A DNA stretch of 64,000 nucleotides, taken from contig NC_068938.1 of assembly GCF_016801865.2 (NCBI RefSeq), forward strand, positions 24,754,158 through 24,818,157, given 5' to 3'. Made by a program: the position numbers and the translations under genes. Within the stretch, counting starts at the first letter, position 1; each line of letters starts with the position of its first letter. Origin of the DNA: Culex pipiens pallens. Lineage: Eukaryota; Arthropoda; Insecta; Diptera; Culicidae. Of the stretch, positions 1 to 12,100 are shown piece by piece. The notes beneath the pieces were generated by a model. The model was not told where the DNA came from. It searched no databases and saw only the letters and a program-made list of their open reading frames with translations.

Positions 1-258
1 TGTTTTGGATTTTTTATAAAATTCCGACGCACCGCGAAAAAAAAATTCGTCAATGCTTACATGTTTTGGAATCTAATGATTGCAAAACAACTTGACAGGT
101 GGAGAATTCATTTTGAAACACTTTTTTCATTAAAATTTTGAAACCATGGCTACTTATTTCAATTTTTATTTTTATTTTATTTTTTTTTTAAATTGCCCCT
201 TCCCGACATTGTTCAAAGGCGAGGGACATAAACTTCAAAAAATATTTGCAACGGCCTC
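1..258 (+). repeat. MITE family 'AGGC', right part of a copy
   Basis: The segment ends in AAATATTTGCAACGGCCT and shares with the complete copy at 51735-52194 the blocks around TAATGATTGCAAAACAACT and a pyrimidine-rich stretch before GAGGGACA. The complete copy has inverted termini AGGCYGKTRCAAATATTT. Here the left end lies before the window or has decayed. No protein is encoded, so it is a non-autonomous DNA element. Further partial copies lie at 15299-15705, 41528-41700, 46260-46393 and 57085-57207. Confidence 0.6.
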
Positions 259-3200
259 ACTTCGACTGTAAATAATATGTTGCTAAATCTAAAAACTGAA
301 AAAAATATGGTATTCATAAATCCAGAAAAAAAGCATTATATTCAAAAATTGAAGATTGTTGTTGAACATATTTTAACCTGATTAAAATTAAATATTTGGT
401 TAAATATTGCGCAATTCTCACACTAAATTATTGCTATCGATCGCACTATTGCGACTTGTCAAACTGGCTTGGAAAATTTTAATTTTCTCAAAAATTATCA
501 ATGCGAGCCGATGTTGCTCACCTGTCAATCGCAATATTAAAGTGCGAATGTCCAGTTTGAAGGAAACTGCGACTGGAAATGTAAATAAACAACTGCTGGT
601 TGCCTAGTTTTTGGAAATTTTACTGTCAAAAGTGCGAGAGAAAAGTGCGTGCCAAATCCAAGTTACAGTGCAAGGATCAATAACTGATAAATGTTTTATG
701 AAAATTTGTACAAACAAATGCAAAGAATATTTGAAAAAAAAATAGAAATTAATAAAAGTTTGTTACAGTTCTCGAGACGATTAATCATAGATATGAATCT
801 TTTAAAATCGTATCGTATTTTCATAAATCTAGAATAAATATTCAAAACAACATATGAGTCATGTGATTCCAATGCAGATAGCACCTTTTGAAAATTTTAA
901 TCTAGAAATCTCCAATGACCTGCTCATTTTTTTTAATCCGGATTCTTTTTCAACATTTTGAATATATTGTAGAACCTCACAAAAATTTTCTTTTGGTTTC
1001 CTAAGGGTTAGTTCAAATAATACGTAACACAAATTTAAACATTTATAGTTAATTACCCCCTCCACTTTAAGCTCCTCCCACATGTTAGAAAATTTCAAAA
1101 CAAATGAAAATACATTCAAAACCCGTGACATGACGTAATATTTGAATAAACAACTAGCCACTTTCAAAAAGTCATTGACAAATTGAAATTAATAAAATTT
1201 AACCAGTAGAAAAAAAATATTCAGCTTGTAATTTATTTCGAATTCTGGCCATATATGCGATTTATTAAAAAAAAACTCTTGAAATGCATACATACATGGT
1301 ACAATTGGAAAAGTTAGCAGCATCGAAAAGATGGAAAATATCTGCTATTATCATGAGAAATCTACCCTCAAAGTTTTAACAAAATTTAAAAAAATAGTAG
1401 ATAAAATTATAATCTTTGAAACAAAAAACATTTTATATGGATATTCTCTAAAACAAGCAAGTTTTTAGTAAACGATATGTTTAAAAACTCAATTCAATTT
1501 ATTTCTCTTTATTTTATCACTTCCACCACCTCGGGTATCCTCTTGCAGAAGCCTCTCTATCTCTCTCCCTCCCTCCCTTTTGTTCCTCGTGCAACAAAAG
1601 TTCCTCAAGAAGTTATTCAAATGAAAAACAAATTGATTATTGTGTTTTTCTTCATTTTTCCCTTGTTCCTCTCTGCCACTTCTAACGAGGAAGGGAGGGG
1701 TGATGGGAGCACCACCGGTTCGGGCATAGCGAGTTCATCTCATTTTATGAAAATGGCTCAAAAGCCTCGGGAAGCCAGTGAATATGGCGAGGAAGAGTTT
1801 TGCTGTCTTTTCAAAAGGGGTGGGTGGGAGAAAATCGTGTTTCAGAGAATCTTGAGTGGGTTTTGATCAGAGATTTTAGGAAAAAAGTGAAGAATATTTT
1901 TAAACTTTCAAATAAATGCAGGTTGAAATAGTTCAAATCATTTTTTTTATTTATTCTCATTGCCAATTTTCAAAAATTACTCCATTTACAGTTAAGGTAA
2001 CACACAAGTACCAGGCATTACAACGAGGCAGAATGGTACAAGAATGAACAAACGAACGTAAAACCGGCAGCATCATCTTCATTAAACTGAGATATCTTCC
2101 CCGACCTCCTACACAAAATCAGTTGGGACTGGAGTTTGGGTTCCAGGTGGGGGAGGGGATGTCACTTTTTTCACCGGGATTCTCTTGTTGATTCCCACGA
2201 CTAGCAAGTCAAACCAAACCAGGCGTGGCTTTGTGATTTCTCAACCTTCTCGTTGGCATTTTGGGCATTATTGTAATGCAACTGCAGCAAGTTTTTGTTG
2301 TAGTTTCATCTCACAAAAGCGGAAATTAAACTCATTGAATTGTGAGTTATTTGTTGATTGAAATTAATTTCATTGAAGATTTGACTTCACTTTCTATCTC
2401 TAACTTCATAAATTTAAGCTAACTGCTTAAACTACAGTTTAACAACCTGTAGCAATCTTCAAAACTGTTTTACTTGCTTCTTGGTGCAATACACGACACA
2501 AGAAAAATGTAAAAATTCAGCTAAGCGATCGTAAAACGTTTACTGCTACTCCAAGGGAAGCAGCTCCCTCTAGACCAGTCTGACGGTCATAACATGTCTG
2601 ATGGAACCGTCGTCTTCGTACGAGGGCCATAACCGGGAACGTGCCAGGATGGCCAACATTTCGGGGCCACCTTCACCGAAGACGACGACCGGAAGTTGTT
2701 GCAGATCTGGTCTCTGGTCGACAGAAAAAACTGTCGAGGAAAAAATAACCGCACCACCCCAAAATGCAGCATCGCCACACCACCAATTTGGACTGTATGA
2801 CTTCGAATTCACTTTGTAAATAAATAAAGCGAGCAAAATGTTTTCTCCATAATTTAGAATATTCTGCATTTTTCTTGAAGCTATTTTTGTATTTTGCGGT
2901 AAATAAAGGGTTGAAACCGATACCATTTAAAATAAATAATTTTTCACTATTTCCAGAGTTTTTTTGAAAAGGACCAATAAACTATTGTCTTTCATATGTT
3001 TATAGGACCTAATAAAAAAAAACTCTAGATTTGATTTTTTTTTTTAAAGGTTTGATTTTTGAACGTTGAAAATCGGATCAATAGTTTCCAACATATCGTA
3101 ATGAGGACTTTTTGTAGAGAATCTTGAATTATTTTTATCTATAAAAACCTTATTTGCAAGACAATATCTTAGCAACTAATGTTCGTATAAACAATGTATA

Positions 3201-3281
3201 AACAGCTAGAATAATTTAAATTTGTAGAAAATGTGTCATCTAGGTATTTGGAAACTTTCATTTCAATGGTGGACAAGGATA
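259..3281. other. AT-rich intergenic stretch, no gene seen
   Basis: Only short open frames without codon bias, splice structure or known motifs. GC-richer, apparently single-copy patches lie at about 1500-1720, 2030-2270 and 2560-2790. The last has overlapping frames on both strands, which is what GC-rich non-coding sequence gives. The 129-residue frame at 1477-1866 has a hydrophobic stretch and low-complexity sequence but matches no family I know. Confidence 0.5.
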
Positions 3282-3440
3282 AGGCTTCATCCATAAAGTA
3301 CGTCACGTTAAAATCAGCCCAAATTTACCCCCCCCCTCCCCCCCTTTGTCACGATTTTCCTATACTTATAACATGCAATGTCACACTTGCTCAGATCCCC
3401 CTCCCCCCCTAGAGCGTGACATACTTTATGGATGACGCCT
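3282..3440. mobile_element. Short MITE with CATCCATAAAGTA termini
   Basis: A 159-bp element whose ends are inverted copies: AGGCTTCATCCATAAAGTA at the left and the complement of TACTTTATGGATGACGCCT at the right. The middle holds two C-rich tracts. It has no coding capacity. Its size and long terminal inverted repeat fit a non-autonomous DNA transposon. Confidence 0.75.
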
Positions 3441-3627
3441 AAACACTTTTTTCAAAAATTTGAAAAGAGGTTTTTTCTGAAAATGTCTTTGCTATTTGTC
3501 AAAAAATTTCTAAAAAAAACATTTCGATTACAAATTCCATATTATGTATACAAAATATGTTTGCTAAAGATATGTTTACTTGATTAATAAAATTATTAAT
3601 GGCTAAACACAATTCATCCATTATGCA

Positions 3628-3888
3628 AAAAAAAGGAAAGTAATCCACTTAAACGACCCCCGGGTCTTTTGTGGTCTCTGTTGCAAGTTTCTGCTCATTT
3701 CTAGGCGTCCGAAGGTTATGTGTGTTGAGTCACCCAAAACCTCTTTTACGCAAATGGACCGACGTTTTACTTCCCCATCCGATAGAAGGCCAGGAGGATA
3801 AGGCGGGAATCGAACCCGCGCCCCATAGGAACTTAGGGATCGGCAGCCGAAGTCGCTAACCACCGCGCCACGAGGCCCTGCCCTGTCG
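3628..3888 (-). mobile_element. tRNA-derived SINE, minus strand
   Basis: Read on the minus strand, the element begins with a tRNA-like head having a box A-like TGGCGCGGTGGTTAGCG and a box B GGTTCGATTCC (both pol III promoter elements). It is followed by a body ending in AAAGACCCGGGGGTCGTTTA and an A/T-rich tail. The same body and 3' end occur in the SINE at 28443-28830. A 7-bp direct repeat TTATGCA (3621-3627 and 3889-3895) is a possible target duplication. A functional tRNA gene is unlikely because the body is shared with other dispersed copies. Confidence 0.75.
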
Positions 3889-5744
3889 TTATGCACGACT
3901 TCTCAAAATTAGGAAATTTTGTTCCACTAAATCATATCAAAAAAATCGAAGGGCTATGGTTTGAAAAATTGAATTACTGAGATAAAAAAAAAATCTGTTG
4001 ATTTTGTCATGAAAAAGTAAAATATTTTTTCAATAAAAATGTTGTAAACTTTCTGATAAACTTAAAATTTTGCATGAAAGGTAAACAAAATGAAGAAGAA
4101 CAAGATTAAAAAAACTGCCAAAAAGATTTTTTTTTTAATTTATTTCAATGACAGTAAAAAAATCAAAATTTTGAATGTCAATCCATATTTTCAAAAAAAA
4201 ATCAAACAAAATGTATCACAAAATGATAAAAACATCACTACAGTTAACCTACTACCAAAAATGATCAAATATTGAATGCATGAAAATATTTTTTTAACAT
4301 CATTAAATTGTAAAAAAATGTAGAAAAATATTCATTTGCTGCAAAATCTAAATACACATTAAGATTACAATCGATTTTACATGCTTTTTTTGACAAAATT
4401 TTAATTTTAGTCAATAACTATTTTTTTGAGTAAATAAGGGGGAGGGGGACATGAAATAAAATTTTAAATTGTCTAAGTATTGAAATTTGATATTAAAATA
4501 TGGTAAAAAATAATAATTGAAAATGCTTTCAAAAATGTTGCTCGCTTATTATTTTATATAGATTTCTGGAGTTTTTTTTTTTTTCTGAAAAAAATCCAAT
4601 AAACCAAATTTTTAGTTTTTGCTTTTTGGTTGTTTGACTCAAGGCGGTTTCAAAAACACCCAAAAAGCAAAACTGGAAATTTGGTTTATTGGTCCTTTAA
4701 AAAAAACTACAGATTTGTTCATTCCTAATTGTTTATTATTTCAATACCGTTTAGATTTTACATTCCAAACTTTAGAGCCACAACATTTAAAATTACTTTA
4801 AAAACCCTATTGGAAGAATCCAATGTAATAATAACATTATTTCACACACCACCTTGTAAAAATAAAAATAGACAAAACACTTAAAGCTCTTTAAAAAATA
4901 ATACCTACAGTAAAATGATCGACGCAGCAAAACATATTCAAAATTGAAATATTCTGGACAAATGAACCATTAAAAAAATTCAAATGTCAAGCCCGATCTT
5001 CGATATTATGAATAAAAAAGTATCACAAAATGCTTTTTTTTTTCTAATTGTTTAAATAAATATTTAATATCAATAAATTTGTGACAATATTTTTTCCTAA
5101 TGTGTTATATCTTTTCCAACCTGCGGTCCAAAATTCAAAAGTTGCTATTGGATTAAAAAAACAAAAATATACTTTATACGATGTTTTTCAAATAGTTCAC
5201 AATCAATAGTATAAGTTTTTGTCAATGAAAATTTTAATTTTCAGCAATAATGTTTTGCCCCCTAATTGGGGATATTTTTTGCCAAAAAACAATTTGCAAT
5301 AGCCTTATGCTATTAATAATGAATATTCTTAATAAAATAAAAATCATTGCTGATGCAATTTGAAGGTACAAATTTAAAGAAATTTGCACATGTTTTGTTC
5401 GATTTGTTATATGAATCATAAGATTATTTTGTGTGCCTCTTTTTTCCATGCTACGAATCTTTTTGAAAAAATGCAATTTAATAAATATTCCTTAAATTAA
5501 TTCTATGAATTTGTTGAAACGGAAAAATATTTCAATAATATAACAAATTACTCGTTTTCCATATTGAGAATATTTTTTCAAATATTCTTCAACTTGATTT
5601 ATTTAACATCAAATAATACCTTTTGTAATATGACCCTAAAAATGATCTGAATAATACCTTTTGTAATATGACCTTAAAAATGATCTGAATAGAAAATAAG
5701 TATTCCAATATGGCGGTGGTGTTTTATTTAGATTTGGTAATGTA
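3889..5744. other. AT-rich intergenic stretch with a 38-bp tandem duplication
   Basis: No supportable gene. At 5613-5688 a 38-bp unit starting ATAATACCTTTTGTAATATG is repeated twice in tandem with one base difference. The rest is low-complexity A/T sequence. Confidence 0.55.
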
Positions 5745-6115
5745 ACAAGAAAATCATCATGATGTTGAATTAGTAGTTTATGTAACAAGTTGCAAAAAGA
5801 GGATTTTTTCAGCACGAGTCGTACATTTATCCAACGAGGTTCACCGAGTTGGATAAAAACGAAGAGTGCTGAAAAATCAAGTTTTGCAACGAGGTCCATA
5901 CAACATTTTTTGCAATTTCGAAAAACACCCATTGAGTGAAATTTTAAGTCGAATTTTCATGTATTTTGTCAATAAATCGTTTAAATCAAAAAAATGTTGA
6001 AAAGTGTTACTTTTCGAAACAAGTGCTGAAAAGTTCAACTTTTCAGCACCCATTTCAGTGCTGAAAAGTAGAACTTTTCAGCATTTATTTTGAAAAGTGT
6101 TGCTATTCGATTCTT
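5745..6115 (+). repeat. Dispersed repeat with TTTTCAGCAC stem-loops, copy 1
   Basis: It carries runs of short palindromes built on GTGCTGAAAAGTT/AACTTTTCAGCAC and a block around AGCACGAGTCGTACATTTATC. The same blocks appear in reverse order and orientation at 57585-57850, which identifies a dispersed family. The termini and element class are not clear. Confidence 0.6.
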
Positions 6116-6293
6116 TTATTTTTGGTACAGAAAAAAAAGCTATTTCGTCGTTCAAGAATGACAGGAAAAGTAAGTAGTTTCACGACGGAATTGTAAAAAA
6201 TATTTTTTTAGTATTATTTATAATTCAGACTACATATTTGATCTTCTTATTTTCGTCTCTAAAATTGACAATTTCATGCTTAAATTTGGAATA

Positions 6294-6682
6294 CAGTCCA
6301 GACTCGATTATCCGAAGGTTTGTATATAACTTCACATAATCGAATCACAAATAATTTAATTTAATAATTTTTCCGTATTTTTTATTTTCTTACTTTTATT
6401 ATCAAATTCGAGTTCTGCGATGGGGAGGTAAGTCAATTTTAAATAGTATTGCCTATTAAAATATAAAATGCAATTTTTCAATATTTAAACACCGCCATTT
6501 TGGTCACTATCTTGGATTTAAAAATTCTGATTCACTTTAGAGTCAGTTAAGGGGTCATACTTAAGCTCAACAATGAAAAATATAACAACAACAAAAATAT
6601 TTTTTCGTTATTCGGTTATCCGAGGTTTTCATTGTCTGAAGTGAAATTTTTCCAATGGCTTCGGATAATCGAGTCTGAACTA
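6294..6682. mobile_element. pogo/Tigger-type MITE (CAGTCCAGACTCG), copy 1
   Basis: A 389-bp element with inverted termini CAGTCCAGACTCGATTATCC (left) and the complement of GGATAATCGAGTCTGAACTA (right), flanked by TA on both sides (6292-6293 and 6683-6684). A TA target and CAGT-type ends fit the pogo/Tigger branch of Tc1/mariner. There is no transposase. A second copy, with its interior in the opposite orientation, lies at 58320-58661. Confidence 0.8.
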
Positions 6683-6684
6683 TA

Positions 6685-8715
6685 TTGACAAATCTAACGT
6701 TATTCTATGAAAAAGAAAAAAAAGAAAATTAAGGAAAAGCCAAGGGAAAACATTAAAAATGTTCCGAAGATTTTAATCTTTTAATTTATTGTCAAGTTTG
6801 CATTTGAAGAATATGTTTTTCAAAAATATTTTATACTTATTTTTTTAACATGTTTATTCAATCAGTTTTCATAAAATAAATTATTCTTAGTACTTGTGAA
6901 ATACTTTCCAAAATCATTATCCAAGCTGGCCACCAGGTTTGGACCATTTCAACCCACCCCCTTCTACTCACACCACAACACAACGCGCTCCTGCTCTTTT
7001 ATTAATGAGCTCCACACCAACCGTTCCGTTTCGTCCGTCCGTGAAAAAAAACCGGTGGCAACCAAATGCAAGTTAGTTTATTTTCTCCATCTTCATCTTT
7101 TGGTTCGTTCTTCCGTGAAATGTTTATGCTGCCACTCACCCCTTTCGACCCTCCACCCACTTTTAGGGTGGTGGGGGAGGATTTTTTTGTTTGTTTCACT
7201 TTGCAAGTGTTTTTCTTTTTTTTGCCTTTTTGTTGGCTGCGCGACCGGACTCATTATTAATGAGCCAATGTACGTGTTTATGTACGTATGATGCTGGTAG
7301 TGGTGGATGGAAAAGCGTGCATTTTCTCAGCATATTTTTGCTTTCCTTTTTTTTGCTTAGCAAAATCGTGCAGATGCAGGCGACATCCTCATGTTCGGTG
7401 GTTTTGGACCAACTTTAGATTAAATTCAGGCATGCGATAAGATATGCACGAAATGCGCGCAAATTTCTAAACCAGAAGTCTGAAGCTGTGGACAACAAAA
7501 AAAACAAGCTGCAACGTCAGATGCAATTTTCCGCTAAATGCTGGGACGTTTTCTGCGTGGTGGAAATAATTGGTTTCGGGAATGCATTTGCGAAATTATT
7601 TCCTCCGCAGCACGTCCAGATCCTCGGACTCGGAATTACTCAATTTTCCAAACCAGTTGCACCACGCACATTGTCGTCTTCCGGGAAACTCAAATTAGCT
7701 CCCCCTTGAATGAACTCCAAGTCCCTTAAGAAGTCACAAACGGAACAGAACTACCCGGACACGGCAATCATAAACATTTTTATTCGAAATTTACGTTTGC
7801 TTGTTCGCAGCAGCAGCCAGCAGTTGGAACCTTGTTGCCAAGCTAAACTCCGAGTTGCATGCAAGCGGTAGATATGCCTTAAAAAACTCAAGGAAAAAAC
7901 TTGTTCTTGAGAAGCAGGGCGGTGAATTTTTATGGGGCTCTTTCTCCTTGGGGAGTGATTGTCGTTGGGAGAGCATAAAAATGCATACACAATAATTAAA
8001 TATAAATAATTCTGAGGCGTGCTCCGGAATACGGAAACAGCACTTGACGAGGGGTTTAGGTTGGACAAGAATTTAGTTTATTTTTCTCTGTTTATCGTTG
8101 GCTATTTTAGCATATTTTGATGTGACACGAAAAGTGGAATTATTGATTCAAAACTAATCATTTAAACCACTGAACGACCTATGGTGACCTTTTTTTAGCA
8201 CTCGCCCAAGACAACCAGCCAATTTAACTGCCCAAATCGATAATACAGTAAAATTCGAACCAGACGCAGTCCTCGGACACAAAAGTCGTTGACAGCGCCA
8301 AATTCTATAAAGCTCGCCACGCACAACCCTAAAACCCCGGCTCAACCTCACGCCAAAGTCTGGTGAAAAGTCATACACCCCCAAAAAATATGAGTTGTAG
8401 CCATAACCATAAATAAAAGCATTGATCCGGGCGAAACTCTCGCGAATGTTGGTTGGCCCTGACCACCAAAAGGACCTGGCCGCTGGTGATGATGCCCGGA
8501 ATGGCCGTTACCTTTTACCTTCGCCGCAGCAAATAACTAAAACACATTAGAGGAACCATCTAAAACAGAGCAAACCGCAGCAGCCAGCGATGTTGGCGAT
8601 TTTTTATGGACTCCATACCGTGGGTTTGGCCAAGACGCGAAAGCTGGTTCCCGCGGAAGAGATGTAGCGGTGTAGGGGAGAGTAGCATATTTTGAATAAT
8701 TTTCTGAAATAATTC
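6685..8715. other. Gene-free stretch with GC-richer single-copy island
   Basis: From about 6900 to 8660 the sequence is less AT-rich and shows no repeat family shared with the rest of the window. Overlapping short frames on both strands have no recognised domain or splice structure. At 8673 a fragment TAGGGGAGAGTAGCATATTT resembles the start of the MITE at 49103-50047 and lies directly before the heptanucleotide array. Confidence 0.45.
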
Positions 8716-8722
8716 TTTAATT

Positions 8723-9957
8723 CTAAAACTAAAAACTAAAAACTAAAAACTAAAAACTAAAAACTAAAAACTAAAAACTAAAAACTAAAAACTAAAAACT
8801 AAAAACTAAAAACTAAAAACTAAAAACTAAAAACTAAAAACTAAAAACTAAAAACTAAAAACTAAAAACTAAAAACTAAAAACTAAAAACTAAAAACTAA
8901 AAAACTAAAAACTAAAAACTAAAAACTAAAAACTAAAAACTAAAAACTAAAAACTAAAAACTAAAAACTAAAAACTAAAAACTAAAAACTAAAAACTAAA
9001 AACTAAAAACTAAAAACTAAAAAACTAAAAACTAAAAACTAAAAACTAAAAACTAAAAACTAAAAACTAAAAACTAAAAACTAAAAACTAAAAACTAAAA
9101 ACTAAAAACTAAAAACTAAAAACTAAAAACTAAAAACTAAAAACTAAAAACTAAAAACTAAAAACTAAAAACTAAAAAACTAAAAACTAAAAACTAAAAA
9201 CTAAAAACTAAAAACTAAAAACTAAAAACTAAAAACTAAAAACTAAAAACTAAAAACTAAAAACTAAAAACTAAAAACTAAAAACTAAAAACTAAAAACT
9301 AAAAACTAAAAACTAAAAACTAAAAACTAAAAACTAAAAACTAAAAACTAAAAACTAAAAACTAAAAACTAAAAACTAAAAACTAAAAACTAAAAACTAA
9401 AAACTAAAAACTAAAAACTAAAAACTAAAAACTAAAAACTAAAAACTAAAAACTAAAAACTAAAAACTAAAAACTAAAAACTAAAAACTAAAAACTAAAA
9501 ACTAAAAACTAAAAACTAAAAACTAAAAACTAAAAACTAAAAACTAAAAACTAAAAACTAAAAACTAAAAACTAAAAACTAAAAACTAAAAACTAAAAAC
9601 TAAAAACTAAAAACTAAAAACTAAAAACTAAAAACTAAAAACTAAAAACTAAAAACTAAAAACTAAAAACTAAAAACTAAAAACTAAAAACTAAAAACTA
9701 AAAACTAAAAACTAAAAACTAAAAACTAAAAACTAAAAACTAAAAACTAAAAACTAAAAACTAAAAACTAAAAACTAAAAACTAAAAACCAAAAAACTAA
9801 AAACTAAAAACTAAAAACTAAAAACTAAAAACTAAAAACTAAAAACTAAAAACTAAAAACTAAAAACTAAAAACTAAAAACTAAAAACTAAAAACTAAAA
9901 ACTAAAAACTAAAAACTAAAAACTAAAAACTAAGAACTAAGAACTAAAAACTAAAAA
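8723..9957 (+). repeat. Heptanucleotide tandem array (CTAAAAA)n
   Basis: From 8729 the array can be counted as 175 units: 171 heptamers and four octamers. Three octamers have a sixth A (8897-8904, 9017-9024, 9172-9179) and one is CCAAAAAA (9789-9796). By my reading, 87 consecutive identical units span 9180-9788. Two CTAAGAA units sit near the right edge (about 9929-9942). One strand has no G. The uniformity argues for recent expansion by slippage or unequal exchange. The complement (TTTTTAG)n superficially resembles TTTAGGG-class telomere repeats, but nothing else here suggests a telomere. Confidence 0.97.
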
Positions 9958-10635
9958 CATAAAACTTTCCGAAGGCACATAAGTTGTCTTGTGAATTGTG
10001 GACCAGTTCGAATGCCGGTGGATTTTCCGACGACCTGATTCCGGGTTGGTACGAAATTCCAACGAAAAATCGATTATATCGATACAAATACCACAGAAAA
10101 CAGATGTACATCTTAGTTCTAACTTGTGTGTAAACCGTGTAAACTAAACAATGCGTTGCATACAATCTTGCATCAAAGAAATTAGAGTGCGCAGGATACG
10201 CTTGGCGGCGCCACCGTCGCGGCTGAGAATACTTGACTTAACAATGAAAAAGGCTCAATAATTTCGAAAGAAAATAAATGATATCCTCGTTTAAATATAA
10301 AATTCACTTCTGTATAATTCCAGTTGACTAAAAATAATGCCAAAATGCATTAACATTAACGAAAACATAACAAAAAATTCATTCTAAAATTATTTTTCAA
10401 GCGACTACTTAAAATAGTCCCTTTACACATGTTATGTCCGATTTCGTTTTGTTTACCTTCTTTGGCGCGTAAAATTGCAACCCTCTGATGAAGGGCAGTC
10501 AGACATTGGTCTGATGTCGTTCGTACGGAATGTTTTATGCAGTGAACGTTCTGCTACTGTAGGTTACATGATTTTGGAAGTGGCGCTATCTAGGCGGATG
10601 GATGCACACCCTAGCTCTTTTCAACGTATTTTGCT
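9958..10635. other. Non-repetitive stretch, no gene seen
   Basis: Moderately AT-rich sequence with a GC-richer patch at about 10190-10240 and another at 10480-10620. No supported open frame or RNA gene. Confidence 0.45.
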
Positions 10636-12100
10636 TTGAGTTTTTACACACGTTTTTCAATGCTGTTTGTTCAATGGTATACATCTGTTCTCTGTGCAAA
10701 TACCTCCAAAACAACAGGAAAATTGATGTTTTCTAAGTCTCACCCAAACAACCCACCATTGTCTAATATCGATATCTCAGCAACTAGACCGATTTTCAAT
10801 GTTATAAATCAATCTTTTCGAAAACATTTTTTTTTTAATCAAGACTAATATTTCAAAATAGCGTCATATTGAATATATGGCCCTTTTGAAATGTAAGTCT
10901 TGATTTAAAAAATGAAAATATTGTTTTCGAAAAGATCGAAAATATAGTTGAATTGATTCCAAATTTGTTTTCAATAATGAGCCGATTTTTTTTTTTCAAA
11001 TATCTTTTTACTTGTTTTTAAATCGCAGCATATTTTAACATTAATCGAACCATTAGTTGCTGAGATATCGACAAAAGAAAATGGTGGGTCGTTTGGGTGA
11101 GACTTAGAAAACATCAATTTTCCTGTCTTTAAATCTTTGCATGGCAATATCTCAGCAATGAGCAAAATATAGAGAATTTTCTCAGCTTTTCGAAAATATT
11201 TTTTTCAAAAGCGGCCAAACATGGGCACTAGGGTGTAATATCAAAATCGATTTTCCAGCACAGAATCTTTTCAGTTCCTTTTGGGGTCCTAAACAACTCC
11301 CCAAAGTTTGGGAATGATTAGTCTAGTCCTCACTTTGCGCAAAGCGATACAATTTTCCATATAAATTTGTATGGGAAAAACCATTTTATTTTATTTTGAT
11401 ATTTAAAAAATCCACGTTTCACGCTGTACTAAAACCAGATTCATATTCGGATGCTCCGGAAGGTGCTCTACAACTTTCCCGGAGAGTGTATGGTATGAAA
11501 GAAGATACAGCGTCCTCAAAACTCGTCTAAAACGTGATTTTCGATCAAAAAACACGTTTTAGACGAGTTTTGAAAACGCTGTATCTTTTTATAGGAGCAA
11601 GTTAGCACCATACTCTCTTGGGGAAAGTTGTAGAGCATCTTTCAGAGTATTCGAATATGAACCCGGTTTAAGTACAGCGTGATGCGTGAAATTTATAAAT
11701 ATCAAAATCCAAAAAAATGGTTTTCCCCATACAAATTCCCGTAGAAAATTGAATCGCTTTGCGCACAGTGAGGACTAAGCCAATCGGTCCCAAACTTTTG
11801 GGAGTTGTTTAGGACTCCAAAAGGAACTGAAAAGTTGGTGTGCTCATTAGATTTGGACAATTTATTTTTTTTCCATACAACCATATTACACCCTAATGGG
11901 CACTGATTGTAAAAAATGAATAACTTTTCAAAAAAGTTACCTAAAAATGGCTTTAACTTGAGTTGAAAAATTTTTGCAACCAAAATTTCGAAATTTTTTA
12001 AATCAATATTGATTCAAAAATTCCTAACTCGGTCAAAGATTTTTTGCCCGTTCTGGAAATTTCTGAAAAGTTGGCATCAATTCTAAAACATATCAGAAAT
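10636..12100. repeat. GAGCAA-foldback family, diverged copy interrupted by a TA element
   Basis: Blocks at 10700-10870 and, inverted, at 10900-11160 (GATATCTCAGCAACTA, TAAGTCTCACCCAAACAACC) match the internal part of the foldback family seen complete at 26795-28302 and 30350-31554. The two halves here are partly complementary. A separate TA-flanked element sits at 11231-11893. Confidence 0.55.
11231..11893. mobile_element. TA-flanked foldback MITE (GGGTGTAATAT)
   Basis: A 663-bp element flanked by TA (11229-11230 and 11894-11895). Its ends are inverted copies of GGGTGTAATAT and the two halves are complementary over most of their length, for example AGTTCCTTTTGGGGTCCTAA against TTAGGACTCCAAAAGGAACT. 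The centre is a tight hairpin, AACTCGTCTAAAACGTG against CACGTTTTAGACGAGTT, at about 11519-11573. It has no coding capacity. Confidence 0.85.

Noticed and set aside
1477..1866. 129-residue open frame as a gene
   Set aside because: Low-complexity composition, no domain, no splice or promoter context, and a chance frame in GC-richer DNA is expected.
8723..9957. CRISPR array or telomere
   Set aside because: There are no spacers, the unit is 7 bp, and the locus is eukaryotic with complex sequence on both sides. The telomere-like look of TTTTTAG is only superficial.
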